A program made the translations under genes and the position numbers. DNA of 64,000 bases, taken from positions 1-64,000 of the forward strand of contig JAHLTZ010000063.1 in NCBI GenBank assembly GCA_025786725.1, read 5' to 3'. Positions within the stretch are counted from its first letter, which is position 1. Each line of letters begins with the position of its first letter. A model generated the notes under the pieces. That model did no database searches. It was not told the DNA's origin and was given only the letters and a program-made list of their open reading frames with translations. The DNA is from Syncephalis fuscata. Taxonomy: Eukaryota; Zoopagomycota; Zoopagomycetes; Zoopagales; Piptocephalidaceae. Below, one piece after another: positions 25,855 through 36,847 of the stretch.

Positions 25855-26289
25855 AGTGTTCTACTTGAGCATATTAGTCGCTTATTGCCTAGTACTGTTT
25901 ACAATGTATTACTTCTGGTACAAACTATCTCGCAACCGTACACGCTGTAGTGTGAATGAAGGGGTGGTGAGCCAATTTGAGTCCTCCTGAGTCAGGCCAA
26001 TACAATTAGTAAAATATAAAAAAACTGATATTTTCATTCAAATTCTTTTACAACACCACAACTGTTACTATCACTACTACTGCTGCTACTCTACTGTTGT
26101 TATTGTTATTACACTTCTGATCTAGTTTGTAGCTACTATCGCTTCATATTGTTCAGCTAGGCATTACTACAAGTAATACAGCTACTGTTATCGCTTTACT
26201 AGGATACTTATTGCTGTTTTACCTTTTGATCTCGCGTGATCCAGCTATACTATCTTTATCAACCAGTGCTACCACTTGTACCGTTGACT
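25855..26289. promoter_or_regulatory. Divergent promoter region AroQ-PheA/eIF6
   Basis: 435 bases between two divergent start codons, with pyrimidine- and ACT-rich stretches preceding the eIF6 start. No gene and no clear TATA box. Confidence 0.45.
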
Positions 26290-27140
26290 ATGGCTGTTCG
26301 TGCTCAATTTGAGAATACCAACGATGTTGGCGTGTTTGCCAAATTGACCAATGCTTACTGCTTGGTCGCCGTTGGTGGTTCAGAAAACTTTTACAGGTAA
26401 GCTACAAACTCCATTAAATAGCTAGCTTTTTATTTAATTTTATATAGTGTATTTGAAAGTGAATTAAGCGATGTTATCCCTATCGTGCACACTTCAATTG
26501 CTGGCACACGTATCGTCGGTCGTCTTACTGCCGGTATGTTGTCTATTTAATGCTACTGTAGAATAGATGCTAACACTTTATTTATAATATTATAGGTAAT
26601 CGACATGGTCTGCTTGTACCAAGCACGACAACCGACCAAGAGCTACAGCACCTGCGCAATTCGCTGCCTGATAGCGTGGCTATCCAGCGCATTGAAGAGC
26701 GTCTATCGGCACTTGGCAACGTTATTGCCTGTAACGACTATGTCGCTCTTGTCCATCCGGATATTGATCGTGAAACTGAAGAGATTATTGCCGATGTGCT
26801 AAAGGTCGAAGTGTTCCGTCAAACGGTCGCCGATCAAGTACTTGTCGGCAGCTACTGTGCCCTATCAAATCAAGGAGGTCTTGTGCATCCACGCACTTCA
26901 ATTCAGGATCAAGAAGAATTGTCTTCGTTATTGCAAGTGCCACTTGTGGCCGGCACAGTTAACCGTGGTTCCGATGTTATTGGCAGCGGTTTGCTCGTCA
27001 ATGACTGGTGTGCATTCGCTGGTCTAGACACCACAAGTACAGAAATCTCTGTAGTGGAGCGCATCTTCAAACTGCAGAATGCACAGCCTACCGCCATTGT
27101 TAATGAGATGCGCGATTCACTTATCGACACCTACTCATAA
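26290..27140 (+). CDS. TIF6: Eukaryotic translation initiation factor 6
   Basis: Anti-association factor that binds pre-60S ribosomal subunits, acts in their biogenesis in nucleolus and cytoplasm, and keeps 40S and 60S apart. Three exons, 26290-26396, 26448-26533 and 26596-27140, give 245 aa, the exact usual length. Very conserved: starts [20 protein letters not shown], then [48 protein letters not shown] and [20 protein letters not shown], the repeated units of the fivefold pentein fold. It ends in LIDTYS. No anomalies. Confidence 0.98.
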
Positions 27141-27284
27141 ATGATTACAAGCGCTGGCCTATGTCTTTTTTCCCTACAAACTGCGCACAGACTTTCACAT
27201 TATAATACCAACAACAGTATAATATAGAAAAAGAAACAGTTTCTTATTACTATGCTACACCCGTGTACACTCGCGCATTGTCGC

Positions 27285-27326
<42 letters not shown>
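27285..27326 (+). repeat. (ATT)n microsatellite
   Basis: An uninterrupted run of about 14 ATT/TTA units in the short convergent spacer between eIF6 and the Med28-like gene. Confidence 0.95.
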
Positions 27327-27346
27327 GTATCAGCTATGATTGTATT

Positions 27347-27833
27347 TTATAAGTTTGTCAGTGCAGCATTATTTGTAAAGCTATCGTTATTAGTATTAGA
27401 CTGGTGGCTAGCATCCGTTGTAGGCATTTCAAGCCAGGCTTCCCAGCGTATTAATGCTTCATTGGCCTCGCTTAGTAGTTTCTCTTTTAGTTCAATATCC
27501 CGTTGAACACTTTCAATTTCCTAAATGTCAAATAATAAAGCTAATTAGAACAAATGTAATATAGATCTATAGCACGATATACTTACATTTACCAGCTGAA
27601 GTGTAGGTGTCTCTTCAGCCTTTTGACGTGCCAATTCCTGGCTTGTAATCCATTGTTCAAACCATTTGACGCTCGTCATAAACTGGTCTGTAGCCGGTTG
27701 TGTGTCTAGTCGTTTATAGAACAGTTAGTACTCTGCATTCTCACCTGTACTAATAGTGTATACCTGTTCCATTATTGATAGTCTGTCCTAGTAATTGGAA
27801 GGCATTATTCAGCGATTCCAACCGTGCTTCCAT
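27347..27833 (-). CDS. Med28-like small helical protein
   Basis: Three exons, 27764-27833, 27587-27705 and 27347-27520, give 120 aa. It is all-helical: ARLESLNNAFQLLGQTI, then DQFMTSVKWFEQWI, then a coiled coil (LEIESVQRDIELKEKLLSEANEALIRWEAWLE split over the last exon) and a polar Asn/Thr tail. The order of a short helix with NNGT, a KxFE-type helix and a final helix containing an RxW motif resembles Mediator subunit 28 of animals (ELRNELQRKD...LRHWQQVLE type). If so, it is part of the Mediator head linking activators to RNA polymerase II. The similarity is weak and was judged by eye, so another small coiled-coil complex subunit is possible. Confidence 0.45.
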
Positions 27834-28015
27834 ATTGATAGCTTAAAAACAATGTAAATAGAAGGAGGAGAAAAGTCGATAGGCAAGTAATAATATTGTG
27901 TAGAACAAATTTATTGATAATAATCATAGCGCGCTTATTTGAATCTTGGAAATAAATCGTTCTTATTATCATTTGTAACAATGGTAACGCAAGCAGTAGT
28001 CAATGCCATTCAATC

Positions 28016-29333
28016 TTATTCGCGCCCACTGCGATAAAGCGCTTCCTGTGTTACTTGCATCTCATCAATCTCTGGTGCTAGATCTTGCAATAGTTCATAA
28101 GTGTCCTTGAAGTGGGCTAACTGAGCCGCGACCATATCAGCCAAGTTACGTAGTGGTTCAGGCTAAAATGATAATAAATATAGTAGACTATTAGCGTTTA
28201 TAACCAATACAATTCGTAAAACTTACACTTTCAATAACTGCACGCATTACTGAAGTTGCCTCTTCTACTATAGTAACAAATTCATCTTCGGCCTTTTCCA
28301 CTTCTTCTCGTAGCTATAAAAATTTAATGAAATATTGTTGGTATTATCATAGACTATTGAATAAATAGTACCTGTGATTCGCGGTCTGGTGTAGTCGCCT
28401 TGTAGCGTGTCTTGCAAGCATCCAAGCGTACACGGGCCCCTTGTACTCGTTTACGTGCATCCTATATTACATTGCCATTAGCGATAACAGTTGTTGTTAA
28501 TAAATACTTGACTATTTACCATAGCATTTTGAATACCAGCATGAAGCGTTACTTGGAATGGCTGGAAGAATTTGTCCGTAACTTCTTTGCACTAAAGTAT
28601 CATTACTAATAAGTTCTATGGATATATTCATTATTATAATTTACCATCTTCAATTCAGAGTCGCCAATCTTTTCCGAAACAGTAGCGTATTTGAACAGAG
28701 CAGCACCTAGCAAATTGATAAATTAACACCAGTCCAATTATCACTGCTCTATAAACATGAACTACTTACCAAGTGGCTCTTCCAATCCAATTTGATCTGA
28801 ACCTTGATTGCAGGCACGAGCCATGGCTTGGTGTAGATTCTTTGGCTGATCTTCAATACCGCCTTCTTCAGTGGCTGTCACATCAGGTCCCATGGCAAAA
28901 GTCTGCACACGTGTAGCTACACTGCGCATTGTCTCCTGAAACTCTTGTGGTTCTTTGAAGCTAGGTTGAGCATACGAGCGAGTTACTCGTAGCATAGATA
29001 GGTGAAGATTGCGAATAGCATCGACTCGCTAGACATATTCCATAAGTAATAAGGTTTAAGCGTCATCTAATCAGCACAGCTACTTACATGTTCCAAATCC
29101 TTGTAATCTTGAGGCAAATCGGTCAATTGTTCGACATTACCAAGTCTCTCTTCTGTCCACTATACAAGTACAACATATAACGTTTAGAACCCACCCAGAA
29201 AGTATAGTTTTGTACTTGATAGTGCTAGTGCTACTAAGTAGTGTATGGGATTTACCTGTACAGCTTGGTTCAATCCGCGGCTCATCTGCTGAGCAAGCGG
29301 ATTCAGTTTATTAACAAATTGGTTAAAGTTCAT
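28016..29333 (-). CDS. BAR-domain protein, Gvp36-like
   Basis: Membrane-curving BAR protein, probably of Golgi/endocytic vesicles as in yeast Gvp36. Eight exons keep phase: 29256-29333, 29088-29159, 28770-29028, 28645-28706, 28520-28591, 28372-28461, 28227-28313 and 28016-28162, giving 288 aa. It begins MNFNQFVNKLNPLAQQMSRG, the amphipathic start typical of this family. The helical core follows with DYKDLEHRVDAIRNLHL, IGDSELKM, the F-rich CKEVTDKFFQPFQVTL, DARKRVQGARVRLDACK and LREEVEKAEDEFVTIVEEA, and ends LYRSGRE. Length and order cover a full BAR module with no SH3 or other extra domain. Tandem with the Med28-like gene, 182 bases apart. Confidence 0.85.
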
Positions 29334-30576
29334 CGTGGAATGTGGTATCGTTCAAGGAACAGCTGCAGCGGTGGCGATGGCCGTACAAATAGTAGTAGGT
29401 CAAGGAAGGTGGTTAAAGTAGCTGGTTGCCAAGACTAGAGAAGGGTGAAAAGAAGGACGAGCCGAAATGGTCGTCATCAAATTAAATTAAAATTCCTGAA
29501 TAGAACGCTTTCAATACTAAGCCAGCCTTTACGGTACAATTTATTTAATAACAAAAAGGATAACCAGCTTACTACGACATCATTTATTGAATCAGTTTAT
29601 TCTATGGCCGATTTAATGAAACAGATAGTATAGATCAGCACCATGCACTAAATGATTGGATAGTAAAATGGAACTTGCCCAGTAATACTAAATATCCATA
29701 CTATGGCATCTTTAATTAGTAACTTTGTAATAATGATATGCAGATATTATTCAAAATAAAATACAAGTTTAAAACAATACTAAATTATTCCACAAAGCAT
29801 TTCATAGTAGTCTTGGTATACGTGCAGAATATAACAATAAAATACATCTTGCGATATTTCATTGTATATGAACAATGGATTAATGGTGTTATCGCAGTCT
29901 TTATTATTATTTAGTCCAGATCAAGGTGATTCGTCGACTAATGTTACTACAGCACTGTAGCACCAGTCAAACGATGCATTCATGTATAATTATGTGATAC
30001 AACAACAATAAATAGGTTAGTTATTGGTATCCAGTAATTAGTGTAATGGGCATAAATATAAAGTTATTAATTTTATAATATGGAATATTAGCAATTTACA
30101 CAATAATAAGTAGGTCAGTTATTGATAAGCAAATGTGCTTATTTAAATAATAGAATATATAGCGTATACTATTTACTTATTCATTTGGTAAATATATGGT
30201 AGTAGTACAATGATACAAGTACCAAACATTTGAATAAATAGAAATATAAAGCCAAAAAGCATATTTAGTTAATTGGATAATTTATACTTGACTAAATCCC
30301 TACTAATCATGTGTCTTAATCTATTGTAATATGCAGCTTGTGTCGTATTGGGTTTATTTGTGTAAATAGGCGATAATCATGCGTAAACCAATAAAAAGAC
30401 TACCTTTATACTGCCGTGTAACCCACATGATTCTATATTTTGTATCCACAGTTAAATGCCGGTAGTCCAAAGTATGGCACTGTAACATTCAAAGCCTCTC
30501 TTCCTTACTATTATTCGTACATATATATATATACCACTCGTATAAACATCTATTACTGTTGTATTCAAGATCTATA
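29334..30576. other. Divergent intergenic region
   Basis: Promoters of the BAR gene (left) and of the secreted mini-peptide gene (right). AT-rich, no gene seen. Confidence 0.5.
30522..30533 (+). promoter_or_regulatory. TATA element of the secreted mini-peptide gene
   Basis: An alternating TA run of 12 bases, 44-55 bases before the ATG at 30577. The short distance implies a very short leader. Confidence 0.45.
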
Positions 30577-30811
30577 ATGCGGCGTTTCTTCATTGTATCC
30601 TGCACTATTCTACTGTTTGTGCTAGCCAGTATCACTACACTTGATGCGTCTCCCATTGGAGTCGATCCAAACAACGCTCGTGTGATTAGACGCTCACCTG
30701 AAGATGGTAAGTCTTTGAAATAACAAATACATTTGTGACTAAATAGATTGTATCCTCTATATTACCGCCAACAAAAGCTTCCAAGCTACAGCGTACTGCA
30801 ACTTGATTTGA
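30577..30811 (+). CDS. Secreted mini-peptide precursor, two cysteines
   Basis: Two exons, 30577-30706 and 30747-30811, give a 64-aa precursor, too short to be seen as one open frame. Residues 1-24 form a clear signal peptide (basic MRR, then FFIVSCTILLFVLASI, cleavage near DAS). A short pro-region ends in VIRR at 36-39, a Kex2-type dibasic site. This leaves a 25-residue mature peptide starting SPEDD with cysteines at 45 and 61, able to form one disulfide loop of 15 residues, ending NLI. The 40-nt intron splits the Asp codon just before the first cysteine. No family recognised. It could be a signalling or antimicrobial peptide; that is inference from the layout alone. Confidence 0.6.
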
Positions 30812-31262
30812 AAGTAGTCTTTATTTCCTCAATCCTGCCAAATAGCCAGTGTTTATTTTAATCCTACATTATAGTCTGAAATTAAACATCAACTATTTAA
30901 TAATAAACTATTCTAATCGCTGGATTGATACCTATACCTATACCTATACCTATACACATTATTTGAATAACACTTATATTGTATTAATGGTCTACTGATA
31001 AAGATTACAATGCTGACCAATAAATAGGCGCAGTTTTAATTGCTTTGTGACATTAGCAAGAGACATGAGACAAATAAGATATAACAACAAAATACGCCTC
31101 ATGGATACATCACGTCGTAATAGGTTGTTGTCGCCGTAATGGGCGGCGTCATAAGCGATCAATAAGAGATAAGAATATGAAAAATGCCAACAAGATATAA
31201 ACTAGAAATAGTAGGGAATTCGATAATATAAAATGGATTACAGGCGCTTATCAGTCGATTGT
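30812..31262. other. Convergent intergenic spacer
   Basis: Between the mini-peptide gene and the UPF0658 gene. It contains a short CCTATA tandem repeat at about 30930-30955; no gene. Confidence 0.5.
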
Positions 31263-32791
31263 CTATTCAATAGACCAGCGTTGGTCTCGCAAATGCGGGT
31301 CACTGAAAGCATGACCACCATTACCAAGTTCATAATCGGTATGGTCTTTGTTTCGTTGTACTAGATACATATACATTAGCGCTCATGCTTGTTATAGATA
31401 ACTTTTACTACTTACATCGAATTTTCAAACCTTTACCGAAATTCTTCAGAATAAAGAATGAAGTGGCAAGCAAAGCAACGCCCATAAGCAATGTGATGAC
31501 CGCTATCAATAGCAATTTTATAGCAATAGTATATATCGTTAGCCATCTATCTTGATCAAACAAAGTTACTTACCGAATAGTGTAAGAAAGATACGAGCAC
31601 CGGTATATAAGTCGCAGTTATTAGTTTTTCCAGTGCTTGATTTACATGGGTGATCCAAAATAATATTCCTATTATAAATCTTTGCCAAGTAATATATCAG
31701 ATAGGTCATTGTACCAACAACGCCAACCACAAATGCATAGATGCCATATCGGCTTTCTACTCGAGCTGCCCAGAATCCCACAACAAATATAAGAATCGAG
31801 CCACTGATTGAAATGACCGTATGTAGAATCATGTTATTATGATCATCATTGTAGTAAAATAAATACCAAAGCTGTCCTGCAAATGCCAAAAAAACAAATA
31901 TACCAAATTTAAGAATGGTTACAAAAATCTGGTAAAGTCGGTACATGCCTATATTAATAAATAGTCCATCAATCATTGATAAGATTAGTATCCCAATAAC
32001 ATACACACACACATATATATATATATACATACGTCGTATATTAAGATCAGCACCAATTTTCTTATAGATCCGCCAGCCAAACTCTTGAAATAAATGCCAT
32101 GCCTGAAATGCAAAAGTAATAGCCAGAACAGCCATCACAACAATAATGGCGATTTCTAGACCCATCGATGCATGATGAACATAGCTGTTTACGTTTGTCC
32201 GTAGAGTTTGAATATCTTTTTCAACGATCATATTCGATGTTTGCCAAAGTTGTACCACTGAGTAACAAAGACTGAGAAAGTTAAAAATACCAAGTCCAAT
32301 GATCTGAATTGTATCTTGGCGAAACACCTAATAATACCAATCAATATCATCGTATTTACAGTATTACCTAGTAGTAATAATAATACACTTACCGCATCGA
32401 TACAAAGTACAAATTGGAATACTTGAGCCACGATAAAAATCAAATGATAGGCCGAAATAATTGCTACTTTTTGTAGATTTGCATCATTGCCCAGAAGCAT
32501 ATAGTATGTATCAATAAATCCTGATTCTTTTCGATGAATTTTGTAAACGTTGGCCTCCATTGTAATAATCACTACTGCTTGTATGATAGAAGATAGCAAT
32601 GCTAATCTTACATATAATGAATTTTTACCATTCTATAGTGCAAATATATTAGATATCTTGACTAGATATATTAGATAGATAACACTTGCCTGTCCTAAAA
32701 ACCAATGGTTCTCCAATGGTACAAACCGTCCAATCTTGCGAGTAATAGGACTTCGACTGCTACTAGAGCCCGGATTACGGCTTAATGCCAT
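31263..32791 (-). CDS. UPF0658-family Golgi membrane protein
   Basis: Fungal multispanning protein of unknown activity, annotated in fission yeast as a Golgi membrane protein. Exons are 32690-32791, 32393-32632, 31574-32327, 31416-31502 and 31263-31360, giving 426 aa. Seven or eight membrane segments are visible. Family-typical blocks include FIVAQVFQFVLCIDA, VFRQDTIQIIGLGIFNFLSL, AWHLFQEFGWRIYKKIGADL followed by RRMY, and a C-terminal hydrophobic helix (LMGVALLATSFFILKNFGKG) with a cytosolic tail ending RDQRWSIE. The first intron has a GC donor (GCAAGT). A YIYIYVCVYVIGILIL insertion encoded by a TA/CA microsatellite inside exon 3 is unusual; it may instead be an intron that my model retains. 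Confidence 0.85.
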
Positions 32792-33940
32792 CGTTTCCAC
32801 CTATAATAAATAGGGAAACCAACAATAGTTGCTACAATATAACTGCCAATCCTAAATCAATCTAGTATTAATTATATAGAACAACTACATAATATAGTTA
32901 ATATATTACCAATAATGCTATTCAAAGGCCAAAGGCTACCGCTAACTATTCTCTTATCTTCGTTGTCGTTGCAGTGGTTGTTATTGCAGTTGTTGCAGTG
33001 GTTGGTTGGTTATTGCTATTACTACTAATAGACGAATGAATCACTGCGTGTATTATGTCTTCAACAGTCGGGATTTACTTTGATGATCAATTGGCAAATG
33101 CTAATATACAATCCTATAGGTGCGCCTGCGCTACAATAATCAAATGACTATTATTAGTCAAATAGTTGAGTAAATTTGAGTATAGCGTGTCAAATCCATG
33201 TGGAAAAGGAGAAAAGGGGAACATACTATCTATGGCCATGGTGACAAGCAGTACTGACAAGACAACAAATGCCATCAACAACAACAACAGTCCTGCCTAT
33301 TGTTCTACCATTATTGTCACTATTACCACCATGATATACACCATATACGCCATAGAACATGAATAGTTATCACCAAACGAGTATTCACTATCAGGTGTGT
33401 CGTCATTCCGGTTTCTATAAGATGACTTACCACGCTAAAAAGTCCCGAAATGTCAATAACAAAAAAACACGAAGAGTCAACACGCTTCGATAGAGACAAA
33501 AGCAATACAGCCACAACACACTCAAGAATAAGGCCAAAGAAGGAGAGAGAAAAGCTTTAAGACTATGCTATTTAACCGAAAACTCCGACTTTTGAAGATG
33601 TCAGGTCACTTGACCAATAAACGCCTTGTTGTTATCGCCTATGAATAAAGAAAAGTGCTGCTTCACCTGGTTGTAGGGTGTAGGTGTAGTAGTGGTAGTA
33701 GTAGAAACACTCGTCGTAGAACAAGTGGAAGAGGGCTAATAATAAAAATATACCCTTTGGTGTGTGTCTACTAGCACTACTACAAACCAAACGATAAATG
33801 TTTTTGGATAGAGATACACGGCCTATGCTGTATCAGGGAGAGCAGACACGTAAGGAAAGAAAAGGATGACAATGCAAACGTGAAGAAAATTGAATGCCAA
33901 AGTAATTGCGCTACAAGCAATAAACCAGTATGAATATTGC

Positions 33941-33971
<31 letters not shown>

Positions 33972-34850
33972 CTATGAGTATGGTGGTGGTGGTAGTTGGT
34001 TATTGTTGTGGTGGTTGGTTATGTGAGGGTGATAAAAGAAAGAGAATGAAAATAGTGTAGAGGAAATGGATGAATTTAATCATAAACTATTCACTGGTCA
34101 TAACACCTTTGTAGATATAAATATCGATGATATCCTAACTACCCATACACCACTATGTTAAATAGTAACGTGTATTAGATTGACTACGGTGTGGGTATAC
34201 GTTTATAAAGTTGTTGTTTAACTATTACTGTATAGCTTGGAGGATAAAAGGAATGAGGAAGGCGAATGAGAAAGGCGAATAGAGAGGGGAAAGTATTCAA
34301 GACTAGAGTTGAAACAAAAAGACCAGCACTGTTATTTCTTTTCTATATAGTGATACGGATAATAAACTAGGATAGAACTGAAAGTGCCAAGTAAACCAGA
34401 GTATATAAAAGTAAAGAAAGCGGAGCATTGAATACGCTTTTGCTAAATGGTATCCGTGTTTTATCTATTAGTACAATACTTGAAAACATTTTGTACCACA
34501 AACGTGCTAAAGTGTGGCATGGCAGAATTAGCCATTGCATAGACAACGATTGATCAATACAAGTATAAACAAAGAAGTACATCCACTCTTTACAATGATG
34601 TATCTACTGCATAATTATTTCTATTATGTCTAGGCTATAATTAAATTGACAGTATTTGTACTGCACATGAGTTGTTGGTGTAATGGTAATTGTAGTGGTG
34701 GTTGGCTAAGTGTGAGCTTGAATAAAGGAAAAAAGGGTTATAACTATACTTTACCATATAAAGTAATACCATTTATTCTCACCATTAGTTGGCGGAGTTG
34801 TTGTGGTGGTTAAATAGAAAGCTTAAAATGATTGATTTATACTAATTAGA
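32792..34850. other. Long intergenic region
   Basis: About 2 kb without a supported gene. Upstream of the UPF0658 gene it holds GTT/GGT-rich stretches; the right part lies downstream of the AP endonuclease gene. Confidence 0.45.
33940..33971 (+). repeat. (GT)n microsatellite
   Basis: Nearly perfect GT dinucleotide run of about 15 units, followed by GGT-rich sequence. Confidence 0.95.
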
Positions 34851-36662
34851 TCATGTGGATTGGGAAGCCCAACGAAAGTAATTACAGTTATATTCACTAT
34901 TCGTATTGCTATTGGTGTTAGTGGGTCCAATGGGCCTAATTAAATATATTATAATTAATACATGTATTTAATAGTTTCATTAATGAAAAGTTACCGTGAA
35001 CATGTCCAAAAATGTCTTCCTTGGTGTAGACCTTTTTTGCGCACAACTTTTCTTATGCACGGTTCGTTGTGTCCACGGCAATTGGGTGGCACAGGGGGTT
35101 CAAACAGTTGTTGCCACACCTCTTTGTTGGCAGATGCAAGTGATGAGTTGACTTGATTTATAGTACTACTACCACTACCACTATTACTAGTAGATGGATT
35201 ATAAATATTATTAAGGGTTAATTCAGTGGATAACGCTTGTTTTTGCTTCTCGTAATCTCTCTCTTCCTTCTCTGACGTATTCATTCGTTTAGATAGAAAG
35301 TTAAATTTATCTAACGTTGCCTGTTGTGGTTTCATCTTTTTAACGTGACTATTTTGTAGAGAGGATATTGCTATGTTAGAGATGGGACGTTTTGTACTAG
35401 TCTTATGCTCCTTATTAACATTTGCTATTTCTATTGGTTGTGCTTGTGGTTTAGACAATTGGTTGAAATAGGCGGACAATGAGGTTTGTTTGCCCGTATA
35501 CTCGGGGTAATAACGTGTACATAATGCTTGCCAATCATTACCAATAGTTGGTGTTGCAACAATCATGGGTCCTAATAATGAGGAATCTAGTGTAATGGTA
35601 ACGGGACAGTGATCTGATCCTTTTATTGATTGTAAAACATTACATTCTGTAACTGTTTTCATTAATCGAGGACTCATAAGTACATAGTCAATACGGGTGC
35701 CTATTCATATAAGTTGAGTGTATACTAATGGATATAGTCTTACCGAAATTAGAAGCACTAGTCGTAATAATAAATAACTTTTAATAAATAGTTTTTATAC
35801 AAAACAACTTACCGACTATTCAATCTTGTATTCCAACATGTATATAGTTTAGATGAATCATTAGGATAAAAGTGGCGCACTACATCCACTAATAAACCAT
35901 TATCATCCTTATTAAACGATGTTAATCGATGTAGCCATTGTCGAAATGGTTCTTGCTCAAACGAACACGGTTCACTATTTACTTTACTATACTCTTCTTC
36001 CCATCCAATGGGATCACAATGGTCTAATTTTGTAGGTGCAATATTCAAATCACCTACTAAACACACTTCTCTATGTTTTATTCGTATCCAATAATGAACT
36101 ATTTGTTCTAATTGATGACAAAATAACCTTTTAACAGATACACGTTCTGTATCCATCGCAAATGGTACATAAACATTTAATAGAATAAATGGACCTGTAT
36201 CAATCATTATTAGCCGGCCTTCTTTTTCCATAACATCATAGAATTTATCATCATTGCTAAATGGCTGTATTTCTTTTTCTTTCTCTTTCTCCTTATTCTT
36301 ATGGTCGTATATATATTGATATTTTGTTGATGCATATTGTACTTTTAAAGGTGCTGCATTATTGATAAATGTTGCTACACCTGAATAATTGATACGGTGG
36401 CGTGCATAGGCATAATAGGCATCATATTGCGGTACTATAGCTAGTTCCATGCTTAATTGTTCACGTTGCATTTTATGTTCTTGAATACAGCAAATATCCG
36501 CCTTTAATACGTTTTCCAATAATTCCTAGTATTGTTTGCTATATTGACTATACATTGAATGTAGACTAAGTAACTTACATGTAGTGTTGTATTTGTATCG
36601 CACCATGGTGTACGCTTGAATAAAGCACGTAGTCCATTGACATTCCAGGTCACTAACTTCAT
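34851..36662 (-). CDS. APN2: AP endonuclease 2 with GRF zinc finger
   Basis: Class II AP endonuclease and 3'-phosphodiesterase of base excision repair (nuclear). Exons are 36579-36662, 35813-36525, 35744-35757, 34995-35700 and 34851-34935, giving 533 aa. Exonuclease III-type catalytic motifs are visible: WNVNGLR near the N-terminus, CIQEHK (Glu 44), VGDLNIAP, NFGTRIDYVL and GSDHCPV. The C-terminal tail contains a PCNA-box-like segment (QTSLSAYF) and ends with a GRF zinc finger (CRGHNEPC...GRHFWTCSR... CNYFRW). All of these match Apn2/APEX2. A Lys/Glu-repeat insertion (NKEKEKEKE) interrupts the nuclease domain. Exon 3 is only 14 nt but is needed to encode the conserved ASNFG. Divergent to CSTF1, 185 bases apart. 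Confidence 0.93.
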
Positions 36663-36847
36663 AAGTAGTCGTGTAGAAGAGGTAGAAGTAAAAAGTGTTT
36701 ACTGTGTTAATAATAACGGTGTCGTAACTAATAAACAGGTCAATGACAATATTGTAATTAAAACATTTTATTATTGTTATTATTGTTGTTGCTATTATTG
36801 TTTAACTACTTTTCCTGATTACACGTCGGTTGACCAACGATATAATC
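36663..36847. promoter_or_regulatory. Bidirectional promoter APN2/CSTF1
   Basis: 185 bases between divergent start codons, with a TTATTATTGTTGTTGC-type repeat at about 36770-36800. Confidence 0.5.
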
